From Thermohalobaculum sp963721105 (lineage in GTDB: Bacteria > Pseudomonadota > Alphaproteobacteria > Rhodobacterales > Rhodobacteraceae): a stretch of DNA of 64,000 nucleotides. The position numbers and the translations under genes are program-made. The notes below the pieces were generated by a model that was not told the origin of the DNA, searched no databases, and was given only the letters and a program-made list of their open reading frames with translations. Every line of letters begins with the position of its first letter. Within the stretch, counting starts at the first letter, position 1. Where the stretch lies: positions 310,001-374,000 of the forward strand of contig CAVRHY010000019.1 in assembly GCA_963721105.1 (NCBI GenBank), read 5' to 3'. Of the stretch, positions 26,766 to 38,493 are shown piece after piece.

Positions 26766-28856
26766 GTGAACGAGTTCGGTATCACCTTCGCCCCGGTGCT
26801 TCCCTGGGCGGCCATCGGCACGCTGGCGGGACTGGCCGTGCTGGGCGTGGCGATCGCGCTCGTCTGGCGGCTTTCCGGCTGGTGGCTGCGTCTTCTGGCC
26901 TTTGCCGTGCTGGTGCTGGCGCTGGCCGGGCCGCAACTGAAGCGCGAGGAGCGCGAGGGGCTGCCGAACGTCGCCTTCCTGGTCGTCGACCGCTCGGCCT
27001 CGACGACGCTGGAGGACCGGGCGGCGCAGATCGACGCGGCGGCGAAGGAACTGCAGGCCGCCATCCCGGCGCTCTCGACCCCGCGCGACCCGTTCGAGCT
27101 GGTGACCGTCGACGTGACCTCGGGCAAAGGCGCCGACGACAAGGGCACGCGGCTGGTCACGGCGCTGGAGGAGGCGGCGGCCCGCGTCGCCCCGGGCCAG
27201 ATCGCCGGCGCCGTGCTGCTGACCGACGGCCAGGTGCACGACGCGGACCGGCTGGACGATTTCCCCGGCCCGGTCCACTCGCTGATCGCCGGCAGTGAGG
27301 ACGCCTTCGACCTGCGTCTCGCGCTCGACACGGCGCCGGCATTCGGCATCGTCGGCGAGCAGGTCACCTTCCGCATCGCGGCCGAGGCGCTGGGCAAGCT
27401 GCCGGCGGACCTGGGCTCCAGCGTGCCGGTCGAGGTCTCGGTCGATGGCGGCGCACCGCGCCTGCTGACGCTGACGCTGGGCGAGCCGCGCGAAATCGGC
27501 ATCAAGATCGAGCATGGCGGCCCAACTGTCGTCGACATCCGCCTCGCCACCCACCCGGCGGAGCTGACCGCGCGCAACAACCGCGTGATCTCGACGGTCA
27601 GCGGCGTGCGCGACCGGCTGCGCGTGCTGCTGGTCTCGGGCGAGCCGCATCCGGGCGGGCGTACCTGGCGCGACCTGCTGAAAGCCGACCCGTCGGTCGA
27701 GCTGATCCACTTCACCATCCTGCGTCCCCCATCGAAGCAGGACGGCACCCCGGTCAGCGAGCTGTCGCTGATCGCGTTCCCGACGCGCGAGCTGTTCCTC
27801 GACAAGATCGACAGTTTCGACCTGATCATCTTTGACCGCTATCGCTATCGCGGCGTGCTGTCCTCGGCCTACCTGGCGAACGTCGCCAACTACGTGCGCG
27901 ACGGCGGGGCGGTGCTGGTCTCGGCCGGCCCGTCCTTCTCGGGTGCGCAGAGCCTGGCGCAGACGCCGCTGGCCGACATTCTGCCGGCGAACCCGTCCAT
28001 TGACGTGATCGAACGCCCCTTCAAGCCGCGCGTCACCGAGATCGGCAAGCGCCACCCGGTGACGGCCGGGCTGGAGGACGCGGCCGGCAAGACGGACGGC
28101 GAGCCGAACTGGGGCCGCTGGATGCGCCAGATCGAGGTGACGCCGCGCTCGGGCACGACGGTGATGTCGGGCATCGACGGGCTGCCGCTGTTGATCCTCG
28201 ACCGCGTTGGCGAAGGGCGCGTGGCGCTGCTGGCCTCGGACCATTCCTGGCTGTGGTCGCGCGGCTTCGACGGCGGCGGCCCGCAGGCCGACCTGCTGCG
28301 CCGCGTCGCGCACTGGCTGATGCGCGAACCCGAGCTGGAGGAGGAGGCGCTGTTCGCCCGCGTCGACGGCGACCGCGTGCTGATCGAGCGCCGCACGCTT
28401 GCCGACGAGGCGCCGGACGCGGTGCGCGCCATCCCGCCGGACGGCGGCGAGGCGCGGGTGCTGCGCTACAGCCAGGTGGCGCCCGGCCGCTGGCAGGCGC
28501 TGCTGGAGAATGCCGACGAGGGGCTGTGGCGGCTGGAGGACGGGCAGGCGACGGCGGTTGCCGCCGTCGGCCCGCCCAGCCCCGCCGAATACGCCAACCC
28601 GCTGGCAAGCCCGAAGCCCCTGGCGCCGCTCGTCGCCGCGACCGGCGGCGCCAGCGCCTGGCTGGCCGATGGCCTGCCGGCCGTGCGCGCCGTGCAGGAT
28701 GGCCGGCGCACGGCCGGTCGCGGCTGGATCGGCCTGACGGCGCGCGACGCCTTTCGCGTGACGGGGATCCGGCTGACGCCGCTGGTGCCCGCGTGGTTGG
28801 CGGCGCTGCTCGTCGGCCTGCTGCTGCTGGGCGCCTGGCTGCGCGAGAGCCGCTGA
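26766..28856 (+). CDS. Membrane protein with glutamine-amidotransferase-like domain
   Basis: A 696-residue protein with two N-terminal membrane segments (WAAIGTLAGLAVLGVAIALV; LLAFAVLVLALAGPQL), a vWA-like stretch (NVAFLVVDRSASTTLEDRA), a class I glutamine amidotransferase-like region (LRVLLVSGEPHPGGRTWRDL; FDLIIFDRYRYRG; YVRDGGAVLVSAGPSF) and a C-terminal membrane anchor (AWLAALLVGLLLLGAWL). I see no catalytic Cys in the amidotransferase nucleophile position, so it is probably a binding rather than a hydrolytic domain. The GTG at 26766 follows the preceding stop by 10 bases. It completes the moxR-DUF58-DUF4159 operon. Confidence 0.87.
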   Translation: MNEFGITFAPVLPWAAIGTLAGLAVLGVAIALVWRLSGWWLRLLAFAVLVLALAGPQLKREEREGLPNVAFLVVDRSASTTLEDRAAQIDAAAKELQAAIPALSTPRDPFELVTVDVTSGKGADDKGTRLVTALEEAAARVAPGQIAGAVLLTDGQVHDADRLDDFPGPVHSLIAGSEDAFDLRLALDTAPAFGIVGEQVTFRIAAEALGKLPADLGSSVPVEVSVDGGAPRLLTLTLGEPREIGIKIEHGGPTVVDIRLATHPAELTARNNRVISTVSGVRDRLRVLLVSGEPHPGGRTWRDLLKADPSVELIHFTILRPPSKQDGTPVSELSLIAFPTRELFLDKIDSFDLIIFDRYRYRGVLSSAYLANVANYVRDGGAVLVSAGPSFSGAQSLAQTPLADILPANPSIDVIERPFKPRVTEIGKRHPVTAGLEDAAGKTDGEPNWGRWMRQIEVTPRSGTTVMSGIDGLPLLILDRVGEGRVALLASDHSWLWSRGFDGGGPQADLLRRVAHWLMREPELEEEALFARVDGDRVLIERRTLADEAPDAVRAIPPDGGEARVLRYSQVAPGRWQALLENADEGLWRLEDGQATAVAAVGPPSPAEYANPLASPKPLAPLVAATGGASAWLADGLPAVRAVQDGRRTAGRGWIGLTARDAFRVTGIRLTPLVPAWLAALLVGLLLLGAWLRESR

Positions 28857-29027
28857 GGCAGCGCACGCCGGCACCGCCAAGTTGCGGGCGACCGCGATCC
28901 GTACACTTCGCCTTAAATTTTCAGGCGTAATCCCTCGCATCGGCGACGACGCCCGGCCGGGCCGCGCCGCGGCTCTTGCAGGCCGCCGCCGGCGCCGGCC
29001 TTCCATGCAGAGATGAAGGAACACGCC

Positions 29028-29393
29028 ATGAAGGCCATTGCCATTGCTGCCGCGCTGGCGGTCACGAGCTGCGACACGGTCAAGACATTCGCGCCGCGGA
29101 CCACGGCGGGCTTCGAGGAGAACGGCATCACCGGCGCGCTGGAGGGCGCCTCGGGCGCGGTCCTGACCGGCTGCCAGGCGCTCGACGACGTGCGGCTCGT
29201 CGTTGACGGGGTGGCGGTCGCGACGGGCACCGACGGGGTCATCGACGGCGTGCGCGCGGCCCGGATGGAGGCCTGCGCCGTCGCGCGGGCCGTGCAGGCA
29301 GCCCGCAGCGTCGACGACGCCGTGACGGGCCCCGCAATGGGCGCCCCGACGGGGACCGCGACGGTGCCGTCTGTCACGATGCACCGGAACTGA
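29028..29393 (+). CDS. Small lipoprotein, unknown function
   Basis: A 121-residue protein with a short lipoprotein signal: AIAIAAALAVTSC, with VTSC as the lipobox (Cys about residue 15). The mature part is Gly/Ala/Val-rich with two further cysteines. The ATG at 29028 follows AAGGA, better placed than an in-frame ATG at 29013. It stands alone between the moxR operon and the MscS gene. No family recognised. Confidence 0.65.
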   Translation: MKAIAIAAALAVTSCDTVKTFAPRTTAGFEENGITGALEGASGAVLTGCQALDDVRLVVDGVAVATGTDGVIDGVRAARMEACAVARAVQAARSVDDAVTGPAMGAPTGTATVPSVTMHRN

Positions 29394-29561
29394 TGCCGCG
29401 GGCGGTGCCGGCAGCCCCGGGTCCGGCACCGCCATTCCGCAGCACCCCCGCCGCGGGGGAGAGGCGCGCCAGCGGCTGCTGCGAACCCTGAGCCCGACCC
29501 CGCGGCGTCAGGCGAGGTACGGCGCCGTCGACAGCTTTGGAAAACAGGCTATCCTTCGCGA

Positions 29562-30878
29562 ATGAATGCCGACTGGCTGATCCAACAGGTCACGCAGTTC
29601 TGGCCGACGGTCGAGAACACCGCCATCGCGCTGGTCCAGCCCTGGCGCCTTTACCAACTCGCCATCCTGCTGTCCTGCTGGGCGCTCGCGCATGTTCTCA
29701 ACCGCTGGCTATCGCAGCCGATGCGGGCCTGGATGCAGGGCCTGGAGGGGGCAAGCAAGGCGCGGCTGCGGCTGCTGCTGACGATCTACCAGCGCCTGAG
29801 GCCGCTGATCTTCGTCGTGCTCGCATGGGTGGCGGTGGCGGTGCTGCAGTCGGTCACCTGGCCAAGTCGCAGCTACCTGGTGGCGCTGGTCGCCAGCCTG
29901 GCGACGGCCTGGGTGTTCGTCGCCATCGCCACGCGGCTGATCCGCAACCGTATCGCGCGCGTGCTGATCTCCTGGGGTGCCTGGGCCTTCGTGACGCTGC
30001 AGATCCTGGGCCTGACGGACCGGGCGCGCGATCTGCTGGACAGGGCGGCGGTCGAGTTCGGCGCCGTGCGGCTGTCGCTGCTGCTGGTGCTGCAGGTGAC
30101 GGTGACGCTGGCCGTGCTGCTGACGCTGGCGGCCTGGATCGGCCGGATGGTCGTCGCGCGCATCGAGGCGTCCGAGGACGTCTCGCCCTCGATGAAGGTG
30201 CTGTCGGACAAGCTGATCCGCATCGGCCTCTTCGTCGTCGCCGTGCTGATCGCGCTGCAGTCGGTCGGCTTCGACATGACCAGCCTGACGGTGCTGTCCG
30301 GCGCCATCGGCCTGGGTCTGGGCTTCGGCCTGCAGAAGATCGTCTCGAACCTCGTCTCGGGGCTGATCCTGCTGACCGACAAGTCGATCAAGCCCGGCGA
30401 CGTCATCTCGATCGGCGACACCTTCGGCTGGATCACCTCGCTGGGCGCGCGCTGCGTCTCGGTGCTGACGCGTGACGGGCGCGAGTACCTGATCCCGAAC
30501 GAGGACCTGATCACCGGCCAAGTGGTGAACTGGTCGCATTCGTCCGACCTGGTGCGGCTCGATATCTTTTTCGGCGTCAGCTACGACAGCGACCCGCACT
30601 CCGTGCGGAAGATCGTCGTCGAGGCGGCGGCCTCGGTGCCGCGGGTGGCCGAGGAGCCTTCGCCCGTCTGCCACATCACCGGCTTCGGCGACAGCTCGAT
30701 CGACTTCATCGTGCGGTTCTGGATCCACGACCCGTCGAAGGGGCTGACGAATGTGCGCGGCGGCGTCTACCTGGCGATCTGGGACGTGCTGAAGGCGAAC
30801 GGGATCCAGATCCCCTACCCGAAGCGCGACGTCACAATCATCGACGAAAGGGTCATCGCGCAGCGCGCGGCCGAATAG
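29562..30878 (+). CDS. MscS-family mechanosensitive ion channel
   Basis: A 438-residue channel with about five membrane segments. The pore-lining helix and the start of the beta domain read LSGAIGLGLGFGLQKIVSNL followed by SGLILLTDKSIKPGDVI (residues about 245-285), the MscS signature. The cytosolic beta and alpha/beta domains follow (REYLIPNEDLITGQVVNWSH; FIVRFWIHDPSKG). It opens under membrane tension and releases solutes on hypo-osmotic shock. Upstream helices beyond those of E. coli MscS place it in the medium-sized subgroup. Confidence 0.93.
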   Translation: MNADWLIQQVTQFWPTVENTAIALVQPWRLYQLAILLSCWALAHVLNRWLSQPMRAWMQGLEGASKARLRLLLTIYQRLRPLIFVVLAWVAVAVLQSVTWPSRSYLVALVASLATAWVFVAIATRLIRNRIARVLISWGAWAFVTLQILGLTDRARDLLDRAAVEFGAVRLSLLLVLQVTVTLAVLLTLAAWIGRMVVARIEASEDVSPSMKVLSDKLIRIGLFVVAVLIALQSVGFDMTSLTVLSGAIGLGLGFGLQKIVSNLVSGLILLTDKSIKPGDVISIGDTFGWITSLGARCVSVLTRDGREYLIPNEDLITGQVVNWSHSSDLVRLDIFFGVSYDSDPHSVRKIVVEAAASVPRVAEEPSPVCHITGFGDSSIDFIVRFWIHDPSKGLTNVRGGVYLAIWDVLKANGIQIPYPKRDVTIIDERVIAQRAAE

Positions 30879-30924
30879 ACACGCCACCGGGCGTCGGCAC
30901 GAGGCTCGCCCGCCGCCCGGCAGG

Positions 30925-31165
30925 CTATTTCACGATGATCTCCCGGCCCGTCGGCGGCGTCGGCACCCATGTCGAGATGAACGGGATGTAGGTGATCAGG
31001 ATCAGGAACACGACGAGGATGCCGAGGAACGGCAGCGCCGCCCGCACGACCGCCATCACCGACAGGTTGGCGACCCCCGAGGTCACGCACAGGTCGAGTC
31101 CGACCGGGGGCGTGATCATGCCGATCTCCATGTCCACCACCACGATGATGCCGAGTTGGATCGGG
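30925..31165 (-). pseudogene. 3' remnant of a TRAP transporter large permease (dctM)
   Basis: About 80 codons encode only the C-terminal end of a DctM-type permease: PIQLGIIVVVDMEIGMITPP, then GLDLCVTSGVANLS and a final hydrophobic segment (LGILVVFLILITYIPFISTW). Intact DctM proteins have more than 400 residues. Upstream of about 31165 the reading frame loses similarity and no small-permease or binding-protein gene is present. It is best read as the leftover of a deleted TRAP operon. Confidence 0.8.
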
Positions 31166-31297
31166 TCGGCCGTACATCTGACCGGGAACCGTCAAGCGCC
31201 GAATCGGATTCATCGCGCACAAAGGGGCCGCACACCTGGCTTCTCGGCCCGGGTACGGCACGGGGTTTCGGAGCGCAGGCCGGCGCCGCTGGGCGCG

Positions 31298-32429
<1,132 letters not shown>

Positions 32430-32458
32430 CTCATCCTCCCTGTCCGGTCGCGCGGACC

Positions 32459-32878
32459 CTAGTCGCCCGCGACCGCGCTTGCCAAGCCGGCGCCGCCAAA
32501 GCGTTCGGCCAGCGCCGCGAGGCCGGCCTCGTAGATACCCGCGATCACGTCCGCCGCGTTGCCGGCGGTCGGCTCGAAGGTCGAGCTCCAGACGACGACC
32601 GATCCCTTGCCCGCCGGCGCCGCCGAGATCACCGAGCGGTAGGCGCTGACCGGCAGCGGGCCCGAGACGATCTCGTAGGCATAGGAGCGCGTATCCTGGC
32701 CGATCAGGCGCTCGACGATGACGGCGCCACCGGGCACCTCAAGATGGCGCAGATCGCCCTCGGCCATCTGCTTCACCACCGCCGGGTGCCAGTCGCCCAG
32801 CGCGTGGAAATCGCCGATCGCGGCCCAGACAGCATCGGCATCCGCGTCGAATGTGCCGCTTCGCGTCACGTGTTTCAT
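32459..32878 (-). CDS. SRPBCC-family (polyketide cyclase/MxaD-like) protein
   Basis: A 139-residue START/Bet v1-like fold: SGTFDADADAVWAAIGDFHA at the N terminus, the middle strand segment SYAYEIVSGPLPVSAYRSV, and a C-terminal helix with AGLAALAERFGG. Such proteins bind hydrophobic ligands; MxaD-like members occur beside methylotrophy genes. The ATG at 32878 follows GGGGAGAGG. It precedes adhC on the same strand with 29 bases between, so they may be co-transcribed. Confidence 0.85.
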   Translation of the reverse strand: MKHVTRSGTFDADADAVWAAIGDFHALGDWHPAVVKQMAEGDLRHLEVPGGAVIVERLIGQDTRSYAYEIVSGPLPVSAYRSVISAAPAGKGSVVVWSSTFEPTAGNAADVIAGIYEAGLAALAERFGGAGLASAVAGD

Positions 32879-33009
32879 GGCGTCCTCTCCCCTCAGGTTT
32901 GCCCGCCAGCCTAGCCAAGCATCCGCGCACTGCAATCGCGATTCCGGTCGTGCTTGATCGGTGGGCGCAGCGATGGCTAAAGCTGGCACAGCATAAAACG
33001 GAGAGGCGG

Positions 33010-34431
33010 ATGGCACTGATCCACGAAACGGCGCGGCAGGTGATCGATCGCCTCAACAAGGGCGAGGTCAGCCATGGCGACGTGCTGGACGCGCTGGAGG
33101 CGCGCGTCGCCGCCGTCGACGGCAAGGTGAACGCGCTGCCGACGCTGTGCTTCGACCGGGCGCGCGAGAAGGCGGCGGCCATCGCGGGCATGCCGGCGGG
33201 CGAGCGCGGCCTGCTGGGCGGACTGCCTGTGCCGATCAAGGACCTCTCCGACGTTGCCGGCGTGCGCTCGACGCATGGCTCGCCGATCTATGCCGACCAC
33301 GTCCCGGAAATATCGGACAATGTCGTCGAGCGCATCGAGGAGCGCGGCGGCGTGATCTACGCCAAGTCGAACACGCCCGAGTTCGGGGCCGGCGCCAGCA
33401 CCTTCAACGAGGTCTTCGGGCGCACGCACAACCCGTGGAACCTGTCGCGCTCGGTCGCCGGCTCGTCGGGCGGTGCCGCGGCGGCGCTGGTTTCGGGGCA
33501 GGCCTGGCTGGCGCAGGGCTCGGACATGGGTGGCAGCTTGCGCAACCCTGCCAGCTTCTGCGGCTGCGTCGGATTCCGGCCCAGCCCAAACCGGGTGCCG
33601 CGCGGGCCGTCGGCCGACCCGTTCGCGGCGCTCAGCCAGAATGGCCCGATGGCGCGCAATGTCGGCGACTGCGGCCTGTTCCTGGATGCGCTGGCCGGGC
33701 CTGACCGGCGCGAGCCGTTCTGCCAGCCCGCGCCCGGGATGTCGTTCCGCAGCCATGCCGAGAGCCCGCGCGTGCCGAAGCGCGTCGCCTACAGCGCCGA
33801 TTTCGGCATCACCCCCGTCGACCCGGAGGTGAAGCGCGTCACCGAGGCGGCGGCGAAGCGATTCGAGGCGATGGGCGCGGTGGTCGAGGAGGCGCACCCG
33901 GATTTCTCTGGCGCCGTCGAGGCATTCCAGGTGCTGCGCGGCGTCTCGTTCGCCACCGGGCACGCCGAGCATTACCGGAAGCACAAGGACAAGCTGAAGC
34001 CCGACATCGTCTGGAACATCGAGCGCGGCCACGCCGTGACCTGCGAGGAGATGGTGCGCGCAACCCAGATCCGTACGCGCATGGTGGCGAACCTGGCGGC
34101 GTTCTTCGACACCTATGACCTGCTGCTGGCGCCGGCGACCATCGTGCAGCCCTACGCGGTCGAGGACCGGACAGTGACGCACTGCAATGGCATCGAGTTC
34201 GAGACCTATATCGACTGGATGGCCATCGTCTTCCCGGCGACGCTGACCGGCGCGCCGGCGCTGTCGCTGCCCTGCGGGTTCACGGCGGACGGGCTGCCGG
34301 TCGGCCTGCAGATGATCGGCGCGCTGCACGGAGAAGGGCCGCTGCTGAGCCACGCCGCGGCACTGGAGGCCGAGATGGCGCTGGACCTCGGCCCGATCGA
34401 CCCGCGCGACGGGCCACCGCCGCGCGCATGA
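33010..34431 (+). CDS. Amidase signature family amidohydrolase
   Basis: A 473-residue amidase. The Ser-cisSer-Lys triad is visible as Lys in LPVPIKDLSDVAGV (about residue 77), the cis-Ser in GSSGGAAAAL and the nucleophile Ser in GSDMGGSLRNPASFCG (residues about 176-191). It hydrolyses amides to acids plus ammonia in the cytosol; the physiological substrate cannot be read from sequence. The start at 33010 follows GAGAGGCGG. Its stop overlaps the next gene's start (ATGA). It could process amides made by the nitrile hydratase, but that cluster lies 28 kb away. Confidence 0.92.
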   Translation: MALIHETARQVIDRLNKGEVSHGDVLDALEARVAAVDGKVNALPTLCFDRAREKAAAIAGMPAGERGLLGGLPVPIKDLSDVAGVRSTHGSPIYADHVPEISDNVVERIEERGGVIYAKSNTPEFGAGASTFNEVFGRTHNPWNLSRSVAGSSGGAAAALVSGQAWLAQGSDMGGSLRNPASFCGCVGFRPSPNRVPRGPSADPFAALSQNGPMARNVGDCGLFLDALAGPDRREPFCQPAPGMSFRSHAESPRVPKRVAYSADFGITPVDPEVKRVTEAAAKRFEAMGAVVEEAHPDFSGAVEAFQVLRGVSFATGHAEHYRKHKDKLKPDIVWNIERGHAVTCEEMVRATQIRTRMVANLAAFFDTYDLLLAPATIVQPYAVEDRTVTHCNGIEFETYIDWMAIVFPATLTGAPALSLPCGFTADGLPVGLQMIGALHGEGPLLSHAAALEAEMALDLGPIDPRDGPPPRA

Positions 34432-35338
34432 ATGCCTCGGCCGATCGCCGCGCCGACTGGCTGGCTGCGCTGGCTTGGCAGGTCGAGTTGGGCGCCAACG
34501 AGGCGATCGGCGAGGCGCCGGTGGACCGGTTCGCGGAATCGGCGCCGGAGGCCGGAGCGGCGGCCGGGACGGCCTCGGCACCTCTGTCCCTTTCCGCATC
34601 GGAGGAGGGAGCGCCTGCCCGCGCTGCCGCTCCCGGACCGGCGGCGGCGCCCGGCCGCACCGCCGCCCCCCACCCCGGCCCTCCCTCTCGCAGGGAGAGG
34701 GGGCGCCCGGGCCGGCGCGGGCATGAGATGCCCGCGCGCTGGCCGAGGTGGCGCAGACGCTGGAGGAGTTGGCCGAGGCGATGCGCGGCTGGGCCGGCTC
34801 GCCGCTGCGCGAGGCCGCCCGCAACCTGGTGTTCTGCGACGGGATGGCGGGGGCGCGGCTGATGGTGATCGGCGAGGCGCCCGGCGCCGACGAGGACCGC
34901 GTCGGCAAACCCTTCGTCGGCCGGGCCGGGCAGTTGCTGGACCGGATGCTGGCGGCCATCGGCCTGTCGCGCACTGCGCCGGCGCCGGAGGACGCGGTCT
35001 ATATCACGAACATCCTGCCCTGGCGGCCGCCGGGCAACCGGACGCCCTCGGAGGCCGAGGCGCGGCAATTCCTGCCTTTCGTAGAGCGGCATATCGTGCT
35101 GGCGAAGCCCGACCTGGTCCTGACGCTGGGCAACACGCCGACCAAGGCACTGCTGGGCACCATGACTGGCATCAAGCGGATGCGCGGGAGCTGGGTGCGG
35201 CACGAGGCCAGCGGCCTGGCGATCATGCCGTCCTTCCACCCGGCCTACCTGCTGCGCACGCCCGAGGACAAGCGGCTGGCCTGGCGCGACCTGCTGGCCG
35301 TGCGCCGCGCGCTGGACGGCGAGACGCCGGCGTCGTGA
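34428..35338 (+). CDS. Uracil-DNA glycosylase family protein (frame break in linker)
   Basis: About 303 residues if one base is missing near 34732. The N-terminal helix (ADWLAALAWQVELGANEAIG) is typical of the alphaproteobacterial family 4-like enzymes. After an Ala/Pro-rich linker, the catalytic core holds VIGEAPGADEDRVGKPFVGR, ITNILPWRPPGNRTPSE and SFHPAYLLRTP. The enzyme would remove uracil from DNA. The cysteines that hold the 4Fe-4S cluster in classical family 4 enzymes are not seen. The linker contains two perfect hairpins at 34683-34735, so the break may come from a repeat insertion rather than a read error; a GTG at 34748 could start the core alone. Confidence 0.85.
34683..34735. repeat. 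Two-hairpin repeat element inside the uracil-DNA glycosylase gene
   Basis: CCCTCTC (34683-34689) pairs with GAGAGGG (34695-34701), and GCGGGCAT (34717-34724) pairs with ATGCCCGC (34728-34735). The neighbouring bases are CCCACCCCGGCCCT and GGGGGCGCC. The pattern resembles REP/BIME-like intergenic repeats of proteobacteria, here within a coding linker. Confidence 0.6.
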
Positions 35339-35342
35339 GGGC

Positions 35343-35936
35343 ATGACCCGCATCCTCGCGTTCTCGGACATGCACATGTCGCGCCGCTGCGCGCGCGAGG
35401 TGGTCGCGGCAGCGGTCGAGGCCGATCTCGTGATCGGCGCCGGCGACTTCTGCAACCACCGGCAGGGGCTGGAGGACGCCATGGCCATGCTGCGCCCTGT
35501 CCTCGCGAAATCCGTGCTGGTGCCCGGCAATGCCGAGAGCGCCGACGAGCTGCGCGCCGCCGCCGGGCCGGCGACGGTGCTGCATGGCGAGGCCGTCGAG
35601 CGCGCCGGGCTGAGCATCTTCGGCCTCGGCTACGCCGTGCCGGTCACGCCCTTCGGCGACTGGTCCTGCGACCTGTCCGAAGACGAGGCCGCGGCGCTGC
35701 TGGCCGGGATTGCGCGCGCCGACCTGCTGGTCGTGCACTCGCCGCCGAAGGGCGTCGCCGACCGCTCCTCGGCCGGCAACACGCTCGGCTCGGCGGCGAT
35801 CCGGGCGGCGATCGAGCGGGTGCAGCCACGGCTGGCCGTCTGCGGCCATATCCACGACAGCTGGGGCCGGAGGGGCTTGATCGGCGCCACGCAGGTCCAC
35901 AATCTGGGACCGAACGTCACCTGGTTCGACCTGTGA
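35343..35936 (+). CDS. Calcineurin-like metallophosphoesterase
   Basis: A 197-residue phosphoesterase with the metal-binding motifs in order: FSDMHMS (D-x-H), IGAGDFCN (GD), VPGNAES (GN, with Ala where His is common), VVHSPPKG and CGHIHDSWG. The family hydrolyses phosphodiesters or phosphomonoesters using two metal ions. The ATG at 35343 lies 5 bases after the glycosylase stop, and moaB follows 8 bases after its end, so the amidase-to-moaB block is one operon. Confidence 0.88.
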   Translation: MTRILAFSDMHMSRRCAREVVAAAVEADLVIGAGDFCNHRQGLEDAMAMLRPVLAKSVLVPGNAESADELRAAAGPATVLHGEAVERAGLSIFGLGYAVPVTPFGDWSCDLSEDEAAALLAGIARADLLVVHSPPKGVADRSSAGNTLGSAAIRAAIERVQPRLAVCGHIHDSWGRRGLIGATQVHNLGPNVTWFDL

Positions 35937-35943
35937 GGCACGC

Positions 35944-36486
35944 ATGTCCGGTATCGACGAGAGCCGCGAGTTCATCCCGGTCCGCATCGCGATCCTGACG
36001 GTGTCGGATACGCGCAGCCTGGCCGACGACCGCTCGGGCGACACGCTGGCGGCGCGAGTCGAGGCGGCCGGGCACGTGCTGGCCGACCGGCAGATCGTAA
36101 CCGACGACCGGCCGGAGATCGCCGCCCGGCTGCGCGCCTGGATCGCCAACCAGGGCATCGACGTCGTGATCTCGACCGGCGGCACCGGCCTGACGGGGCG
36201 AGACGTGACCGTCGAGGCGCACCGCGACGTCTACGAGAAGGAGATCGACGCCTTCGGCGTGGTCTTCACGCATGTCTCGATGGCGAAGATCGGCACCTCG
36301 GCCGTTCAGAGCCGGGCCTGCGGCGGCGTCGCCGGCGGGACCTACCTGTTCGCGCTGCCGGGCTCGCCGGGCGCCTGCAAGGACGGCTGGGACGAAATCC
36401 TGAAGGCGCAACTCGACTACCGGCACATGCCATGCAACTTCGTCGAGATCATGCCCCGGCTGGACGAGCACAAGCGGCGCAAGTGA
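35944..36486 (+). CDS. moaB: Molybdenum cofactor biosynthesis protein B
   Basis: A 180-residue MoaB/Mog-fold protein. The molybdopterin-binding loop is VISTGGTGLTGRDVTVEA (residues about 77-94), followed by SRACGGVAGGTYLFALPGSP near residue 120. MoaB/Mog proteins adenylylate molybdopterin before molybdenum insertion. It ends the amidase operon. The gene is complete, with its start 8 bases after the phosphoesterase stop. Confidence 0.92.
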   Translation: MSGIDESREFIPVRIAILTVSDTRSLADDRSGDTLAARVEAAGHVLADRQIVTDDRPEIAARLRAWIANQGIDVVISTGGTGLTGRDVTVEAHRDVYEKEIDAFGVVFTHVSMAKIGTSAVQSRACGGVAGGTYLFALPGSPGACKDGWDEILKAQLDYRHMPCNFVEIMPRLDEHKRRK

Positions 36487-36520
36487 CAGTTCGTTAACCG
36501 TTGACTGCCATGCTGAGGGG

Positions 36521-36955
36521 ATGGCGACAGACGGGCAGGCGCAGCAGGCAGGACAGCGGGAGCGAGCGGACCCGGTTCCGCTGCTCGATTGCGCCCAGCT
36601 CGACCGCCTTTCGCGGCATATCGGGGCGGCAGCGATGCGCGAGCTGCTGGTCGAGGGCCAGGCCGAGCTGGCCGACCGGCTGGCCCGCCTCGCGCACCCG
36701 TCGATGGGCGAGAACGTCGGCAGGCTTGCGCACCAGGTCTGCGGGCTGGCCGGCAGCCTGGGCCTGCCGCTGGTCGCGGGCCACGCCGCCCGCGCCGCCG
36801 AGGCCGCCCGCGCAGGACACACCGACGTCGACGCGCTGGCGTCCCTCATGGAGGCGGGCGGCCCGTCGCTCGCGGCTCTGCAGGCATGGGCCCCGCCGTC
36901 AGGGGATTCTGGCGCGGCGGGCGGATGGCGCTTCGGGAACCGCCGGCACGGCTGA
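36521..36955 (+). CDS. Hpt-domain (histidine phosphotransfer) protein
   Basis: A 144-residue protein. The central helix has the Hpt pattern with the phosphorylatable His: LAHQVCGLAGSLGL (residues about 70-83); the usual Lys after the His is replaced by Cys (H-Q-V-C-G). A preceding helix (LVEGQAELADRLARLAHP) and a following helix complete a four-helix bundle. It could relay phosphate in a phosphorelay, but no kinase or receiver is nearby. A half CtrA-type site (TTAACC) occurs about 25 bases upstream of the ATG. Confidence 0.65.
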   Translation: MATDGQAQQAGQRERADPVPLLDCAQLDRLSRHIGAAAMRELLVEGQAELADRLARLAHPSMGENVGRLAHQVCGLAGSLGLPLVAGHAARAAEAARAGHTDVDALASLMEAGGPSLAALQAWAPPSGDSGAAGGWRFGNRRHG

Positions 36956-37048
36956 GCCCACGGCGTGCGCTCCTGCACCGTCAGGCGGGCTTGCGTCCGC
37001 GGCGGGGCCCGCTAGGTTCGCCTCTGAGTTCGGTACCCAAGGCGCATC

Positions 37049-38489
<1,441 letters not shown>

Positions 38490-38493
<4 letters not shown>

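Noticed and set aside
36494..36503. TTAACC upstream of the Hpt gene as a second CtrA site
   Set aside because: Only one TTAA half is present; the partner position reads GTGA or TCAC depending on strand, so it is at best a half site.
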